Assembly: GCA_023451825.1 (NCBI GenBank)
Contig: JAEXYA010000060.1
Coordinates: 1 to 64,000, forward strand
Reading direction: 5' to 3'
Length of the DNA: 64,000 nucleotides
Source of the DNA: Pseudomonadota bacterium
GTDB lineage: Bacteria > Pseudomonadota > Alphaproteobacteria > Rhizobiales > Xanthobacteraceae
In this document: one piece after another, positions 1-9,463 of the stretch
Position numbering within the stretch: the first letter of the stretch is position 1
Layout of the letters: each line of letters begins with the position of its first letter
Notes under the pieces: generated by a model
The model's database searches: none
What the model saw: the letters and a program-made list of their open reading frames with translations, nothing else
Told to the model about the DNA's origin: nothing
Translations under genes and position numbers: made by a program

Positions 1-350
1 GACGACCCTCTCCGCGGTGTCCGGGATCATGCTGCTGCGTCCCCCGGCCCATCGCCTTGGGCCAAATAACGGGGATCTGACCGCTCCCCTGGGCAGGCAG
101 CGGCCCCCAAACACCGCGTGCGGAACGCCGGGCCGTTTTGCTCGGCACTCCGGACAGTCCTGATGCATATCCTTGCGGAGTACCGCATCGGCATCAGGCA
201 CCAACGGGTGCATCGAGCACCCGGCGTTCCGCGCGCCCTCTTTCGGGAGGGTGAGGTGGGAATGCGCAAAGCTCGGGCGCGCAAGCGCCGCGAGACTGCG
301 GAAGCTTGGCTGTTTGACATGTTGAAGCAACGACGCGGGGAGGCTGATGG
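1..350. other. Intergenic sequence, no gene supported
   Basis: I see no convincing gene here. Two overlapping open frames on opposite strands have no recognisable domain and are rich in arginine and proline, as expected of shadow frames in GC-rich DNA. Positions about 273-327, read on the minus strand, resemble positions about 368-425 near 25.4 kb. Both contain AACATGTCAAACAGCCA followed by a TCTCGCGGCGC block. This stretch therefore looks like part of a dispersed intergenic element. Confidence 0.5.
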
Positions 351-528
351 CCTCCCTCCCTCAAGCCACGCAGCGGCGCAGCGGGGAGGGTGGCGCGTAG
401 CGCCGGGTGGGGTGCTTCCCCAAACTCCGACGTCACGTGGGGATAGACCCCACCCGTCTTGAAGCTCGCTGAACGCTCGCTTCAATCCACCCTCCCCACT
501 GCGCGGCTACGCCGCTTGGGGGAGGGGC
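351..528. repeat. Palindromic intergenic repeat, GGGGAGGG family, copy 1
   Basis: The left arm begins CCTCCCTCAAGC and continues into GCGGGGAGGGTGG. The right arm returns as CCACCCTCCCCACTG and GGGGGAGGGG. An inner pair around GGGGT and ACCCC lies between them. The same layout recurs at 25171-25339 and, in a shorter form, at 33436-33474. It lies just beyond the 3' end of the SDR gene, so it may also fold in that transcript. Confidence 0.7.
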
Positions 529-538
529 AAGAGCGACC

Positions 539-1288
539 TCAATACCCGATCAAACTCCGATTCCATGTCGGGCTAATCAGCACCTCATTCATGCACACAT
601 GCGGCGGCATCCCCGCAATGAATGCGATCGTCTTGCCGAGATCTTCCGGCTGCAGCATCCGCGCCATGATCTCCGCGCTCGGCGGCACCGGGCGGTTCTT
701 CATGATATCCGTCGCCACTTCACCCGGCGACAGGCAGCAGGCGCGCAGACCATTGACACATTCATCCATGTTGAACGAATGCGTCAGCGCGAGCACCGCA
801 TGCTTGCTCGCCGTATAGGCTGGCCCGGTCATCTTGGAGACGATGCGACCCGCCCAGGACGCCACATTGATGATGCAGCCATCCTTCTGCGCGCGCATCG
901 CCGGCAGCACGGCGCGGATGCAATACATCAGGCCCTTGAGATTGATGTCGACGATCTGGTCGAACCCGTCCTCGGTGACATCCTGCCAGCTGCGCTTCGG
1001 CAGGTTGATGCCGGCACTGTTGACGAGCAGATCGATACGGCCGTGCTTGGCGAGAATGGCATCGGCGACTTTCTTCGCATCGGCCGCATTGCTGACATCC
1101 AGCACCATCGCCTCGATGGGCTTGCTGCCGCCGCCGAGTTCCTTGACCACATCGTCGAGCACCTCGGCGCGGCGACCGGAAATGATCACCGTCCAGCCAT
1201 CGGCGAGCAGCGACTCCGCGCCGGCCTTGCCGATCCCGGTGCCGCCGCCGGTGACCCAGGCAATTTTATTTGCAATTTTCTTTGTCAC
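539..1288 (-). CDS. SDR family NAD(P)-dependent oxidoreductase
   Basis: This is a classical short-chain dehydrogenase of about 249 residues. The Rossmann glycine motif TGGGTGIG is at residues 13-20, the NSAG motif at about 90-93, the catalytic serine at S144 and the YxxxK pair at Y158/K162. I placed the start at a GTG at 1288 because AGGGAG lies six bases upstream. An upstream ATG in frame (1339) would add 17 residues that do not match the family and would run into the palindrome at 1345-1357. The gene is divergent from an M20 amidohydrolase. The substrate cannot be told from sequence; the neighbour suggests catabolism of a small metabolite. Confidence 0.85.
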   Translation of the reverse strand: MTKKIANKIAWVTGGGTGIGKAGAESLLADGWTVIISGRRAEVLDDVVKELGGGSKPIEAMVLDVSNAADAKKVADAILAKHGRIDLLVNSAGINLPKRSWQDVTEDGFDQIVDINLKGLMYCIRAVLPAMRAQKDGCIINVASWAGRIVSKMTGPAYTASKHAVLALTHSFNMDECVNGLRACCLSPGEVATDIMKNRPVPPSAEIMARMLQPEDLGKTIAFIAGMPPHVCMNEVLISPTWNRSLIGY

Positions 1289-1341
1289 GATATTCTCCCT
1301 GATCGTTTCTTGCTTGATGGCGCGCGGAGTGTTCACCAATT

Positions 1342-2652
1342 ATGCTGGTGATACCAGCCACATCATTGCCTGCGAGATATTCGTTGACCAAGCCCGCTGA
1401 CATCAAGCCGCCCATCGATCAGGACCGTCTCTGGGACGATCACATGGCGCTCGCCGAAATCACCGATCCCGACAAGCCATGGACGCGGCGCTCGTTCTCG
1501 CAGCGTTTTCTCGATGGCCGCGCCTGGCTGCAGAAACAATATGAAGCCGCCGGCATGACGGTGCGCATGGATGCCGGCGCCAATGTGATCGCGCGGCTCG
1601 AAGGCACCGTGGAAGGCCTGCCGCCGATCATGCTGGGCTCGCATTCCGACACGGTGCCATCCGGCGGCCGCTTTGATGGCATTTCGGGCATTCTCACCGC
1701 GCTTGAAGCCGTGCGCGCGCTGCAGGCCTCCGGCTACAAGTCGCGCCATCCCATCGAGATCGTGGATTTCCTCGCCGAGGAGCCGAGCGAATACGGCCTG
1801 TCCTGCGTCGGCAGCCGCGCCATGGTCGGCGAACTCGATGCAAAGATGTTGACCTATACGAATGCGGCCGGCGAGACGCTGGCGGACGCCATCAGGCGCG
1901 TCGGCGGCGATCCCGACAAGATCGCGACGATGGCGAAGCCGACCTTCGCCGGCTATCTCGAACTACATATCGAGCAGGGCATCGTGCTCGAGAGCAACAA
2001 GCTCGATGTTGCCGTCGTCACCGGCATTGCGGGCATCACCCGCGTCGAGATCGTGCTCACCGGCGCGGCGGATCATGCCGGCTCGACGCTGATGGACTAT
2101 CGCCGCGATGCCGCGCTGCCCGCTGCCGAGATCGTCTTGCTGGTGGCCCGCAAGGCCCATGAATATGCGGCGCGGAAACAGGGGCATTTCGTTGCCACCT
2201 GCGGCATCCTCGAGATCAGCCCCAATGCCTCCAATGTCGTCCCCGGCGGCGCGCGCATGATCCTCGATATCCGCGCCGAAAAGGCCGAGATCGTAGCGGA
2301 CTTCGTTGCGATGCTGGATAACGAAACGCAGGCGATTGCCGAGCGCACGAAAGTGGAGCGCACCAAGTTCGGCATCATCTCGCAGAACCCGCCATCGCCC
2401 TGCGACGATCATCTCCGCGACATCCTCGGCCGCGCCGCCGGCAAGCTTGGCTACTCCACCACGACGCTCGCGTCAGGCGCGGGTCATGACGCCGCCTTCA
2501 TGTCGCATATCGGCAAGAGCGCGATGATCTTCGTGCCCTCGAAGGACGGCAAGAGCCATTGCCCGGAGGAATACACCTCGCCGGAGCAACTCGCCGTCGG
2601 CGCCGCCACGCTTTATGAAGCGGTGCGGCTGCTCGACGGGCAGAACGGCTAG
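1342..2652 (+). CDS. M20 family Zn-dependent hydrolase (N-carbamoyl amino acid / allantoate amidohydrolase type)
   Basis: A protein of 436 residues of the HyuC/AllC branch of the M20 metallopeptidase family. Visible signatures are GSHSDTVPSGGRFDG with metal ligands near H101 and D103, the AEEPSEYG glutamate pair near residues 146-147, and HIEQG. The family hydrolyses N-carbamoyl amino acids, ureidoglycolate-type compounds or allantoate with two divalent metals. The family's N-terminal pattern (IDxDRLW) begins about 25 residues in, so the true start may be a TTG at 1366 or 1384. The ATG at 1342 lies under a candidate operator palindrome. A second paralogue is at 27513-28766. The 3' end overlaps the convergent GGDEF-EAL gene by four bases (CTAG). 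Confidence 0.8.
   Translation: MLVIPATSLPARYSLTKPADIKPPIDQDRLWDDHMALAEITDPDKPWTRRSFSQRFLDGRAWLQKQYEAAGMTVRMDAGANVIARLEGTVEGLPPIMLGSHSDTVPSGGRFDGISGILTALEAVRALQASGYKSRHPIEIVDFLAEEPSEYGLSCVGSRAMVGELDAKMLTYTNAAGETLADAIRRVGGDPDKIATMAKPTFAGYLELHIEQGIVLESNKLDVAVVTGIAGITRVEIVLTGAADHAGSTLMDYRRDAALPAAEIVLLVARKAHEYAARKQGHFVATCGILEISPNASNVVPGGARMILDIRAEKAEIVADFVAMLDNETQAIAERTKVERTKFGIISQNPPSPCDDHLRDILGRAAGKLGYSTTTLASGAGHDAAFMSHIGKSAMIFVPSKDGKSHCPEEYTSPEQLAVGAATLYEAVRLLDGQNG
1345..1357. promoter_or_regulatory. Candidate GntR/FadR-type operator
   Basis: CTGGTGATACCAG is an inverted repeat with 5-bp arms (CTGGT/ACCAG) and a 3-bp centre. It lies in the short gap between the divergent SDR and amidohydrolase genes. 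FadR-subfamily GntR regulators typically bind TGGT-N3-ACCA-like palindromes. No GntR gene is visible in the window, so the cognate regulator would be elsewhere. The site overlaps the first codons of the amidohydrolase if its ATG at 1342 is used. Confidence 0.4.
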
Positions 2653-4640
2653 CCGTGGAGGAGGGCGTCGATCCGTGCGGCTTCGCCGGATCGTTCGAGA
2701 TAGGCTGAGACGTCGCCGACCTGCATTGGCCGCGCAAAGGCGTAACCCTGCATGAAGCGGCAGCCTTCCTTGCGGAGAAAGGCGATCTGGTCATCGGTCT
2801 CGACGCCTTCGACGATGCAGTCATGGCCGAGATCGCTGCACATGCCGAGCATGGTCTTGAGGATCAGCCGTGCAGCCGGATCGGAATCGATCCGGCTGAT
2901 GAAGCTGCGATCGATCTTGACCTTGTCGAGCGGCAAGTCGTGAATGCAACTCAGGCTCGAATAGCCGGTGCCGAAATCGTCCAGCGAAATGCGGGCGCCG
3001 AGCGCGCGCAACGCATTGACCGCCTGGGTCGCCTGCGTGAGATTGCGCATCACGCTGGTCTCGGTGATCTCGAAATCGATGCGGCTGGGGCGGATACCGC
3101 TTTGCTGGACCACGGCGATCAGCTTGAGAACCGAGAGCGTCGAGCCGATATCGAGTGCGGACAGATTGAACGAGATGCGCACATTCTCGGACCAGCTCGC
3201 AGCACCCTCCAGCGCCTTGCGCAGCAACATCGGCGTGAGCTGCGAGATGATGCCGGAGCGCTCGGCGGCGACGATGAAAGTCATCGGCGGGACGTCGCCG
3301 AGTTCCGGGCTGCGCCAGCGGGCCAGTGCCTCGAAGCTGACCGTGCGTCCGGTGGTGACGCAGACGATCGGCTGATAGGCGATCCAGAGCTCCTTTTCGA
3401 GATCGGCATTGACCAGCGCCTGGTCCAGCTGGCCGGCTTCGCGAATGGTCGCCTCGTGCTCGGCGCTGAAACGCACGACGCGGCCGCGTCCGCCGGCCTT
3501 GCCGAAATGAAGCGCGTAATCGGCGCGTTCGAACAGGTCCTCGGCGGTCTTCGCTGCGTCGGGGAATAGTGCATAGCCGATCGAACAGCCGATACGGACG
3601 GTCACATTGCTAATCTCGAAGGGGGCGTCGAACAGCGCGGTGATCTTCAGCTCGGCGTCATTGATCGCCTGATCGTCGAGCAGTTGATCGCTGAACATCA
3701 CAAACTCGTCGCCGCCAAGCCGGCCGAGGAAGGTGTGCGGGTCGATATGCGTGCGCAGTCGCTCGGCGACCTCGACCAGCAGCCGATCACCGATGCGGTG
3801 GCCATGCACGTCGTTGATCTGCTTGAAGCCGTCGAGATCGAGAATGCAAAGCGATAGCCGACGATTTTCGCGACGGGCCGCGGCGATGGCGCGCTCCAGT
3901 TCGGCAAAGAAATTGCGGCGGTTCGGCAGGCCGGTGAGGCTGTCGGTATTCGAGTTGCGATAGTTGCGGTCGCTGAGCAGTTGCAGTTCCGTCTGCTTGG
4001 CAAGCAATGCCTTCTCGGAATTGACGCGCTGTTCGAAATCCCTGTGATTGCCGAGCAGCATGATCACGATGGCGAGGGTGACGACGACGAAGTTGAAGGC
4101 GATGGCGACGAAGATCGGGCTGTCGCTCGATCCGAAATAGATCGCAAAGGGGATGACGACGAAGTTCATCACGATCAGCGCAGCAGCGCGCAGATGCATC
4201 AGGCAGAAGGCGCTGCCGATCGAGGTGACGGCCATGAAGAAGGCGATGTGGCTCTTGGCGAGATCGTCGCCATAGGGCAGGAGGCTGAGGCTCCAGGCAC
4301 AGAAGGCGACACCCAGGATGGCCGCAAAGAGGATCGAGCTGCGCAGCTTGGCGACGGCCTGGTCGAGCTGGAGATGGCGATGCCGCGACCGCCACCAGGT
4401 TGTGATGCGGAACATGCAGATGATGCTCAGGGCGATCGGCATATCGAGCGTGAGCGATCGCGGGGCCGTGCCCTGGAATGTCAGCGCCAGCGCCCATGCA
4501 TTGAAGACGACGATGAGATACATCATCGGCACCTGCCGCGTGAAGGCAGTGAGCTTGGCCTGTATCAATTCCGGGTTGTCGTGCGGCAGGCGCACGAAAT
4601 CCGGCAAACTGTCGGCGAATGAGGCGAAAACCCTGGACAT
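2649..4640 (-). CDS. Membrane-bound GGDEF-EAL protein (diguanylate cyclase / c-di-GMP phosphodiesterase)
   Basis: A protein of 663 residues. Residues about 35-205 hold five or six hydrophobic helices that form a membrane sensor region. A GGDEF domain follows with an intact GGDEF signature at 309-313 and the usual DSLTGLPNRR entry. The EAL domain starts with an intact EAL at 437-439. It keeps the EITE glutamate, DDFGTGYSSL, the KIDRSFI lysine and EGVET, so both active sites look competent. No allosteric RxxD site was confirmed. It is expected to make or degrade cyclic di-GMP at the inner membrane in response to an unknown signal. It is transcribed alone and divergently from the phosphatase at 4753. 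Confidence 0.9.
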   Translation of the reverse strand: MSRVFASFADSLPDFVRLPHDNPELIQAKLTAFTRQVPMMYLIVVFNAWALALTFQGTAPRSLTLDMPIALSIICMFRITTWWRSRHRHLQLDQAVAKLRSSILFAAILGVAFCAWSLSLLPYGDDLAKSHIAFFMAVTSIGSAFCLMHLRAAALIVMNFVVIPFAIYFGSSDSPIFVAIAFNFVVVTLAIVIMLLGNHRDFEQRVNSEKALLAKQTELQLLSDRNYRNSNTDSLTGLPNRRNFFAELERAIAAARRENRRLSLCILDLDGFKQINDVHGHRIGDRLLVEVAERLRTHIDPHTFLGRLGGDEFVMFSDQLLDDQAINDAELKITALFDAPFEISNVTVRIGCSIGYALFPDAAKTAEDLFERADYALHFGKAGGRGRVVRFSAEHEATIREAGQLDQALVNADLEKELWIAYQPIVCVTTGRTVSFEALARWRSPELGDVPPMTFIVAAERSGIISQLTPMLLRKALEGAASWSENVRISFNLSALDIGSTLSVLKLIAVVQQSGIRPSRIDFEITETSVMRNLTQATQAVNALRALGARISLDDFGTGYSSLSCIHDLPLDKVKIDRSFISRIDSDPAARLILKTMLGMCSDLGHDCIVEGVETDDQIAFLRKEGCRFMQGYAFARPMQVGDVSAYLERSGEAARIDALLHG

Positions 4641-4752
4641 CGTGCCGTATCCAAATCCAATAACTACTAAAATCGACTAATCAGCCAAATACCTATCGGA
4701 ACTTGTTTAAGATTGAACTGACGAGCATCGCGCGAGAACGGCAGGCCTCATC

Positions 4753-5265
4753 ATGATCTATGTCAGTTCGCTAAGCGGACTTCCTGCTCTCGCAGCGTCA
4801 CTGCAGCGCTTCGATCTGCTGACCCTGCTGTCGCCAAGTGCTGGAGCGCACGACTGGAGCGGGCTTGCGCGTGAGCGCCACGTGCAGTTGTCGTTTCATG
4901 ACATCGTGGAGTTGACGCCGGACCTGATTGCGCCTGACGCCGAGGTTGTGACGGCCATCCTCGAATTCGGGCGCGGGGCCGTCGCGGATCGCCCTTTGCT
5001 GATCCATTGCTGGGCCGGTATCAGCCGTTCAAGCGCCGCGGCCTATGCCATCGCCTGCGATCGCAATCCCGGCTATGAAGCAGAGATTGCCGATGAACTC
5101 CGGCGTCGCTCGCCGTTCGTGACGCCGAACAAATTGATGGTGAAACTTGCCGACGAGATGCTCGCCCGCAAGGGGCGCATGAACGAGGCGATCGCACGCA
5201 TCGGTCGGGGCGCGGAGACGGCGGAAGGCAAGCCGTATCAGTTGCCGTTGCGCTGGCCTATCTGA
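4753..5265 (+). CDS. Tyrosine/dual-specificity phosphatase-like protein
   Basis: A protein of 170 residues with the cysteine phosphatase P-loop HCWAGISRS. C86 and R92 form the CX5R pair and H85 precedes the cysteine. The candidate general acid region lies earlier and is not clear. No signal peptide or membrane helix is seen, so it should be cytoplasmic. The gene converges on cobS and their 3' ends overlap by eight bases. Its place beside cobalamin genes raises the possibility of a role as a small-molecule phosphatase in nucleotide-loop assembly, but protein-tyrosine phosphatase activity is equally compatible with the motif. Confidence 0.75.
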   Translation: MIYVSSLSGLPALAASLQRFDLLTLLSPSAGAHDWSGLARERHVQLSFHDIVELTPDLIAPDAEVVTAILEFGRGAVADRPLLIHCWAGISRSSAAAYAIACDRNPGYEAEIADELRRRSPFVTPNKLMVKLADEMLARKGRMNEAIARIGRGAETAEGKPYQLPLRWPI

Positions 5266-6022
5266 GCACGGCGGCGACGCCGAGCAGGAAGCCGATCTCG
5301 AACAGCTGCTCGATGGCGCCGAGCACATCGCCGGTGTAGCCGCCGATCAGGCGTTTCGCGCAACGCGCAAGCAGGGCGCCGAACAAGGCGCCGAGGAGCA
5401 GGCCGGCGATCACGGATTTGAACGTGATCAATGCGAGTGGCACCGCCGCAAGCAAAGCCGTGATGAGCAGAAACGTGATCTCACCGCTTCGGACCGGCGC
5501 TTCTGCGTAGCTCACTTTCATGGCCGAGGTGTCGCCGGCATAGGCAAGGCGGTTCATCACCAGGGGCGGCATGGCGCGCGCAGCTGCGTGCATCGCAATC
5601 AGCGCGGCAGCACCAGCCCATATCGGCAGCGAGGCAAGCGCCGCGATGCGCAGTGCACATCCGACCCCGAGCGCCAGCGCACCATAGGTGCCGATGCGGC
5701 TGTCCTTCATGATGGCGAGACGTCGTTCGACGGTCCAGCCGCCACCGAACGCATCGGCGGTGTCGGCGAGGCCATCTTCATGCAGGGCACTGGTCAGCGC
5801 GATGCTCGTGGTCACTGCGATGATCGCTGCGATCAACGGCGACCAGAATTGGCCGGCGACGATAAACATGAGCGCGGAGGCCAGGCCAATGCCGGCACCG
5901 ACAAGCGGAAAATACTTCATCGCCCGCGCCAGCCAATCAGGCGCAGGCGTCTCGTCCGAATGCGGCGTCGGCACCACCGTCAGGAAACGGATCGCATTCA
6001 GCAGATGCGGATCCGGCGTCAT
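5258..6022 (-). CDS. cobS: Adenosylcobinamide-GDP ribazoletransferase (CobS/CobV)
   Basis: A protein of 254 residues with the typical start LNAIRFLTVVPTP and a highly hydrophobic body of about six or seven membrane helices. A conserved acidic motif (HEDGLADTADAFGGG) lies in the first half. The enzyme joins adenosylcobinamide-GDP with alpha-ribazole (or its phosphate), the last step of nucleotide-loop assembly, at the inner membrane. The start codon follows the cobT stop directly, so the two are one leftward operon. The name follows Salmonella usage; in Pseudomonas denitrificans it is CobV. Confidence 0.93.
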   Translation of the reverse strand: MTPDPHLLNAIRFLTVVPTPHSDETPAPDWLARAMKYFPLVGAGIGLASALMFIVAGQFWSPLIAAIIAVTTSIALTSALHEDGLADTADAFGGGWTVERRLAIMKDSRIGTYGALALGVGCALRIAALASLPIWAGAAALIAMHAAARAMPPLVMNRLAYAGDTSAMKVSYAEAPVRSGEITFLLITALLAAVPLALITFKSVIAGLLLGALFGALLARCAKRLIGGYTGDVLGAIEQLFEIGFLLGVAAVLR

Positions 6023-7075
6023 CTAGATCTTTCCCGCCAGCACGTCGTCGAGGCTGGCAACATCGGTGAGCAGTCGGGCCGCTGCGCGCACCAGCGGCAT
6101 CGCAAGCAGTGCACCGGTGCCTTCGCCGAGCCGAAGACCAAGATCGAGCAGCGGCTGCGCATCGAGAGCTTTGAGCACGAGGTCATGTCCACGCTCTGCC
6201 GAGCGGTGAGCGAAAATGCAGTAACCGCGCGCCTCCGGGCAAAGCCGGATCGCGAGTAAAGCTGCGACACTGGAGATGAAGCCATCGACAATCACCGGTC
6301 GCCGCTGCGACGCTGCACCAAGGATCGCACCGGCCATACCGGCAATTTCCAGCCCACCGAATTCGGTGAGCACATCAAGCGGCGCAGTGGCATTGCTGCG
6401 TGCGGCGGCCATTTCGATGGCTGCGCGCTTGCGGCTCATACCGGCATCATCCTGTCCGGCGCCGACGCCGATGCAATCTTCGAGGGATGCCTGTGCAAGA
6501 CGATGCGCCAGCAATGCGGAGGAGGCTGTGTTGCCGATGCCCATCTCGCCAAGCGCAATGATGTCGGCGCCGGCCTTGATCTCGCCGATGGCGATGCGGA
6601 TGCCGTGGTTCAACGCATCGACAGCCTGCTCCGGCGTCATTGCCGGCTCACGCGCGGCATTGGCCGTGCCCATACGCACCTTGGCGTCGCGCAGGCCGGG
6701 ATGCACCGGCAGTTCAGCCGCGACGCCGATGTCGATGACGCGGACATCGATGTCATTCGCCTTTGCAAATGCATTGGCGCTGGCGCGGCCGGCCAGATAG
6801 GTCATCACCATCGCGACGGTGACCGCCGACGGATATTGCGACACGCCCTCGGCAACGAGCCCGTGATCGCCAGCGAATACCAGCAACACGGCTGTCTCGC
6901 CGCGCGGCTCGCCGGGATGGCGGATCATGCCGAGTTGCAGCGCCAGTTCCTCGATTCGCCCGAGCGACCCCGGTGGCTTGGCCTTGCCGTCGATGGTCGC
7001 GCGCAGGCTGACCTCGGTGGCGGGATCGAGGGGCGTGATGGCCGGCGGCTGCCAGAGGGGGCTGAGAGAGGTCAA
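6023..7075 (-). CDS. cobT: Nicotinate-nucleotide-dimethylbenzimidazole phosphoribosyltransferase (CobT)
   Basis: About 350 residues, the usual family length. It contains the family motifs KPPGSLGRIEELA near the N terminus, GEMGIGNT in the middle and FAHRSAERGH near the end. It makes alpha-ribazole 5'-phosphate from dimethylbenzimidazole and nicotinate mononucleotide for the lower ligand of cobalamin. I chose a TTG start at 7075 because AAAGGAA lies seven bases upstream and the protein then begins MTSLSPLWQPP. An ATG at 7108 would add 11 residues with no clear ribosome site. The open frame upstream runs antisense through the riboswitch and is not coding. The name is from Salmonella; CobU in P. 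denitrificans. Confidence 0.9.
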   Translation of the reverse strand: MTSLSPLWQPPAITPLDPATEVSLRATIDGKAKPPGSLGRIEELALQLGMIRHPGEPRGETAVLLVFAGDHGLVAEGVSQYPSAVTVAMVMTYLAGRASANAFAKANDIDVRVIDIGVAAELPVHPGLRDAKVRMGTANAAREPAMTPEQAVDALNHGIRIAIGEIKAGADIIALGEMGIGNTASSALLAHRLAQASLEDCIGVGAGQDDAGMSRKRAAIEMAAARSNATAPLDVLTEFGGLEIAGMAGAILGAASQRRPVIVDGFISSVAALLAIRLCPEARGYCIFAHRSAERGHDLVLKALDAQPLLDLGLRLGEGTGALLAMPLVRAAARLLTDVASLDDVLAGKI

Positions 7076-7187
7076 ATGCAGGTTCCTTTGGCCGCCTGTC
7101 TCGCGCATCCGCAGCCGTCCGGTCAACAGTCGGTGCGCAGTTCCGGCCGTGGTTGACCCGGACTGTGGGGGCAGATAGCGTCCGCCG

Positions 7188-7358
7188 CGATGGTCCTTCC
7201 GCGAGGAAGGTGAAAAGGGAAGCCGGTGCGATACCGGCGCTGCCCCCGCAACTGTAAGCGATGAGCCCGAGCCGGTGCCACTGGGAAGTTCCCGTTGAAG
7301 GGAGTTTCTGGGAAGGCGGCAGCGGGCTTTGACTCGCGAGCCAGGAGACCTGCCATCG
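7188..7358 (+). promoter_or_regulatory. Cobalamin (AdoCbl) riboswitch
   Basis: The conserved core is plain: AGCCGGTGCGATACCGGC, then GCTGCCCCCGCAACTGTAAG (the B12 box region), and GAGCCAGGAGACCTGCCATC at the 3' side. CGATGG at 7188-7193 can pair with CCATCG at 7353-7358 as the closing P1 stem. It lies about 105 bases upstream of the DUF1636 gene and should reduce expression of the DUF1636-cobU-cobW-cobN-cobO-cobQ series when adenosylcobalamin is plentiful. Confidence 0.95.
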
Positions 7359-7463
7359 TGATTTGTGCTTTGGAGGCGTCGTCGGGGCGGGGTGCACCGG
7401 ACGGGAGCGAGTGGATGTCCGCATCCGCGCGACCCAACAAAGCTCGTCTGATTTGAGCCCGTG

Positions 7464-7910
7464 ATGGATCGCAACGCATCGACCTTGCCTGATGACGCCA
7501 GTGTCACCGAACTTCCGCGCCCGCTGCCCTCGGGGCCGGTCGTCGTGAGCGTCTGCGTGAACTGCAAGGCCGCCGATGGCGCGATCGTTGGACCCGCGAT
7601 GCTCGATGCGGTGACCGCAGCACTTGATGAGCGCGATGTCGCCGTGATGGTGCGCCCGGTGCAGTGTCTCAGTGTCTGCAAGCGCCCGACGACGGTCGCG
7701 GTGACGAGCCAGGACGGCTACACGTTTTTGTTCGGTGATCTCGTGACTGACACGGGACCGGATGCGGTCGCGTCCTTCGTGCAGTCCTATCAAAACTCCG
7801 ACTACGGCCTCGTGCCATGGCGCGAGCGTGCCGATGTGCTGCGAAAAGGCATGGTGGCCCGCGTGCCGCCGCTGCGCTGGTCGCCTGAAGATGGCAGGGC
7901 GCCGAAATGA
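7464..7910 (+). CDS. DUF1636 family cysteine-motif protein, first gene of the riboswitch operon
   Basis: A protein of 148 residues with the DUF1636 layout: SVCVNCK near the N terminus, VRPVQCLSVCKRP in the middle and a YTFLFGDL strand. The CxxC and CxxxC pairs suggest a thioredoxin-like ferredoxin fold or a metal site. The family is often found beside CobW and cobalamin genes, and its function is not established. A GTG directly before the ATG at 7464 is an alternative start. Its stop overlaps the cobU start (ATGA). Being first behind the B12 riboswitch, it is expected to be cobalamin-repressed; a role in metal or redox handling is inference. Confidence 0.8.
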   Translation: MDRNASTLPDDASVTELPRPLPSGPVVVSVCVNCKAADGAIVGPAMLDAVTAALDERDVAVMVRPVQCLSVCKRPTTVAVTSQDGYTFLFGDLVTDTGPDAVASFVQSYQNSDYGLVPWRERADVLRKGMVARVPPLRWSPEDGRAPK

Positions 7911-8437
7911 CGTCGCTCGGCACCACACTGGTTCTCGGCGGCGCGCGCTCGGGCAAATCGGCATTCGCCGAGCGGCTCATCGGCGAGATGTCGCTCACGA
8001 AAGTTTATCTCGCCACGGCGACCGCTGGTGACGACGAGATGCAGGCCCGCATCGCGCGGCATCGCAAGCAGCGCGGCGAGGGCTGGATCACGGTCGAGGA
8101 GCCGCTGGCGCTGGTGGATACGCTCACGCGCGAATCCACCATCGGCCGCGTCATCCTCGTCGATTGCCTGACGCTTTGGCTGTCCAATCTGATGATGGCC
8201 GAGCGCGATCCCGAGGTCGAGGCGAAGCGCCTGGTGCGTTTCCTCGATGTCTCGCGCTATCCCATCGTGTTGGTGTCCAACGAAGTCGGCCTCGGCCTCG
8301 TGCCGGAGACGCCGATCGGCCGCGCCTTCCGCGATGCGCAGGGACGTCTCAATCAAACCATCGCCGCTGCCGTCAACAATGTTGCTTTCGTTGCAGCCGG
8401 CCTTCCTCTTTGGCTCAAGCGTTTTCAGGAGATCTGA
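7907..8437 (+). CDS. cobU: Bifunctional adenosylcobinamide kinase / adenosylcobinamide-phosphate guanylyltransferase
   Basis: A protein of 176 residues with the P-loop GGARSGKS at residues 11-18, which is diagnostic of CobU/CobP. HRKQRGEGW follows, in the region that carries the guanylylated histidine, as do the DCLTLWLSNL and SNEVGLGLVPE motifs. It phosphorylates adenosylcobinamide and then transfers GMP to give adenosylcobinamide-GDP, the substrate of CobS encoded nearby. It overlaps the DUF1636 gene by four bases and abuts cobW. Length and motifs are complete. Confidence 0.95.
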   Translation: MTSLGTTLVLGGARSGKSAFAERLIGEMSLTKVYLATATAGDDEMQARIARHRKQRGEGWITVEEPLALVDTLTRESTIGRVILVDCLTLWLSNLMMAERDPEVEAKRLVRFLDVSRYPIVLVSNEVGLGLVPETPIGRAFRDAQGRLNQTIAAAVNNVAFVAAGLPLWLKRFQEI

Positions 8438-9454
<1,017 letters not shown>

Positions 9455-9463
9455 ACCACAGCC

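Noticed and set aside
27..485. Overlapping open frames on both strands at the left end
   Set aside because: No domain, extreme Arg/Pro content, and they run through a palindromic repeat.
7076..7681. N-terminal extension of cobT
   Set aside because: The extension runs antisense through the cobalamin riboswitch and does not match CobT proteins; a TTG with a ribosome site gives the normal length.
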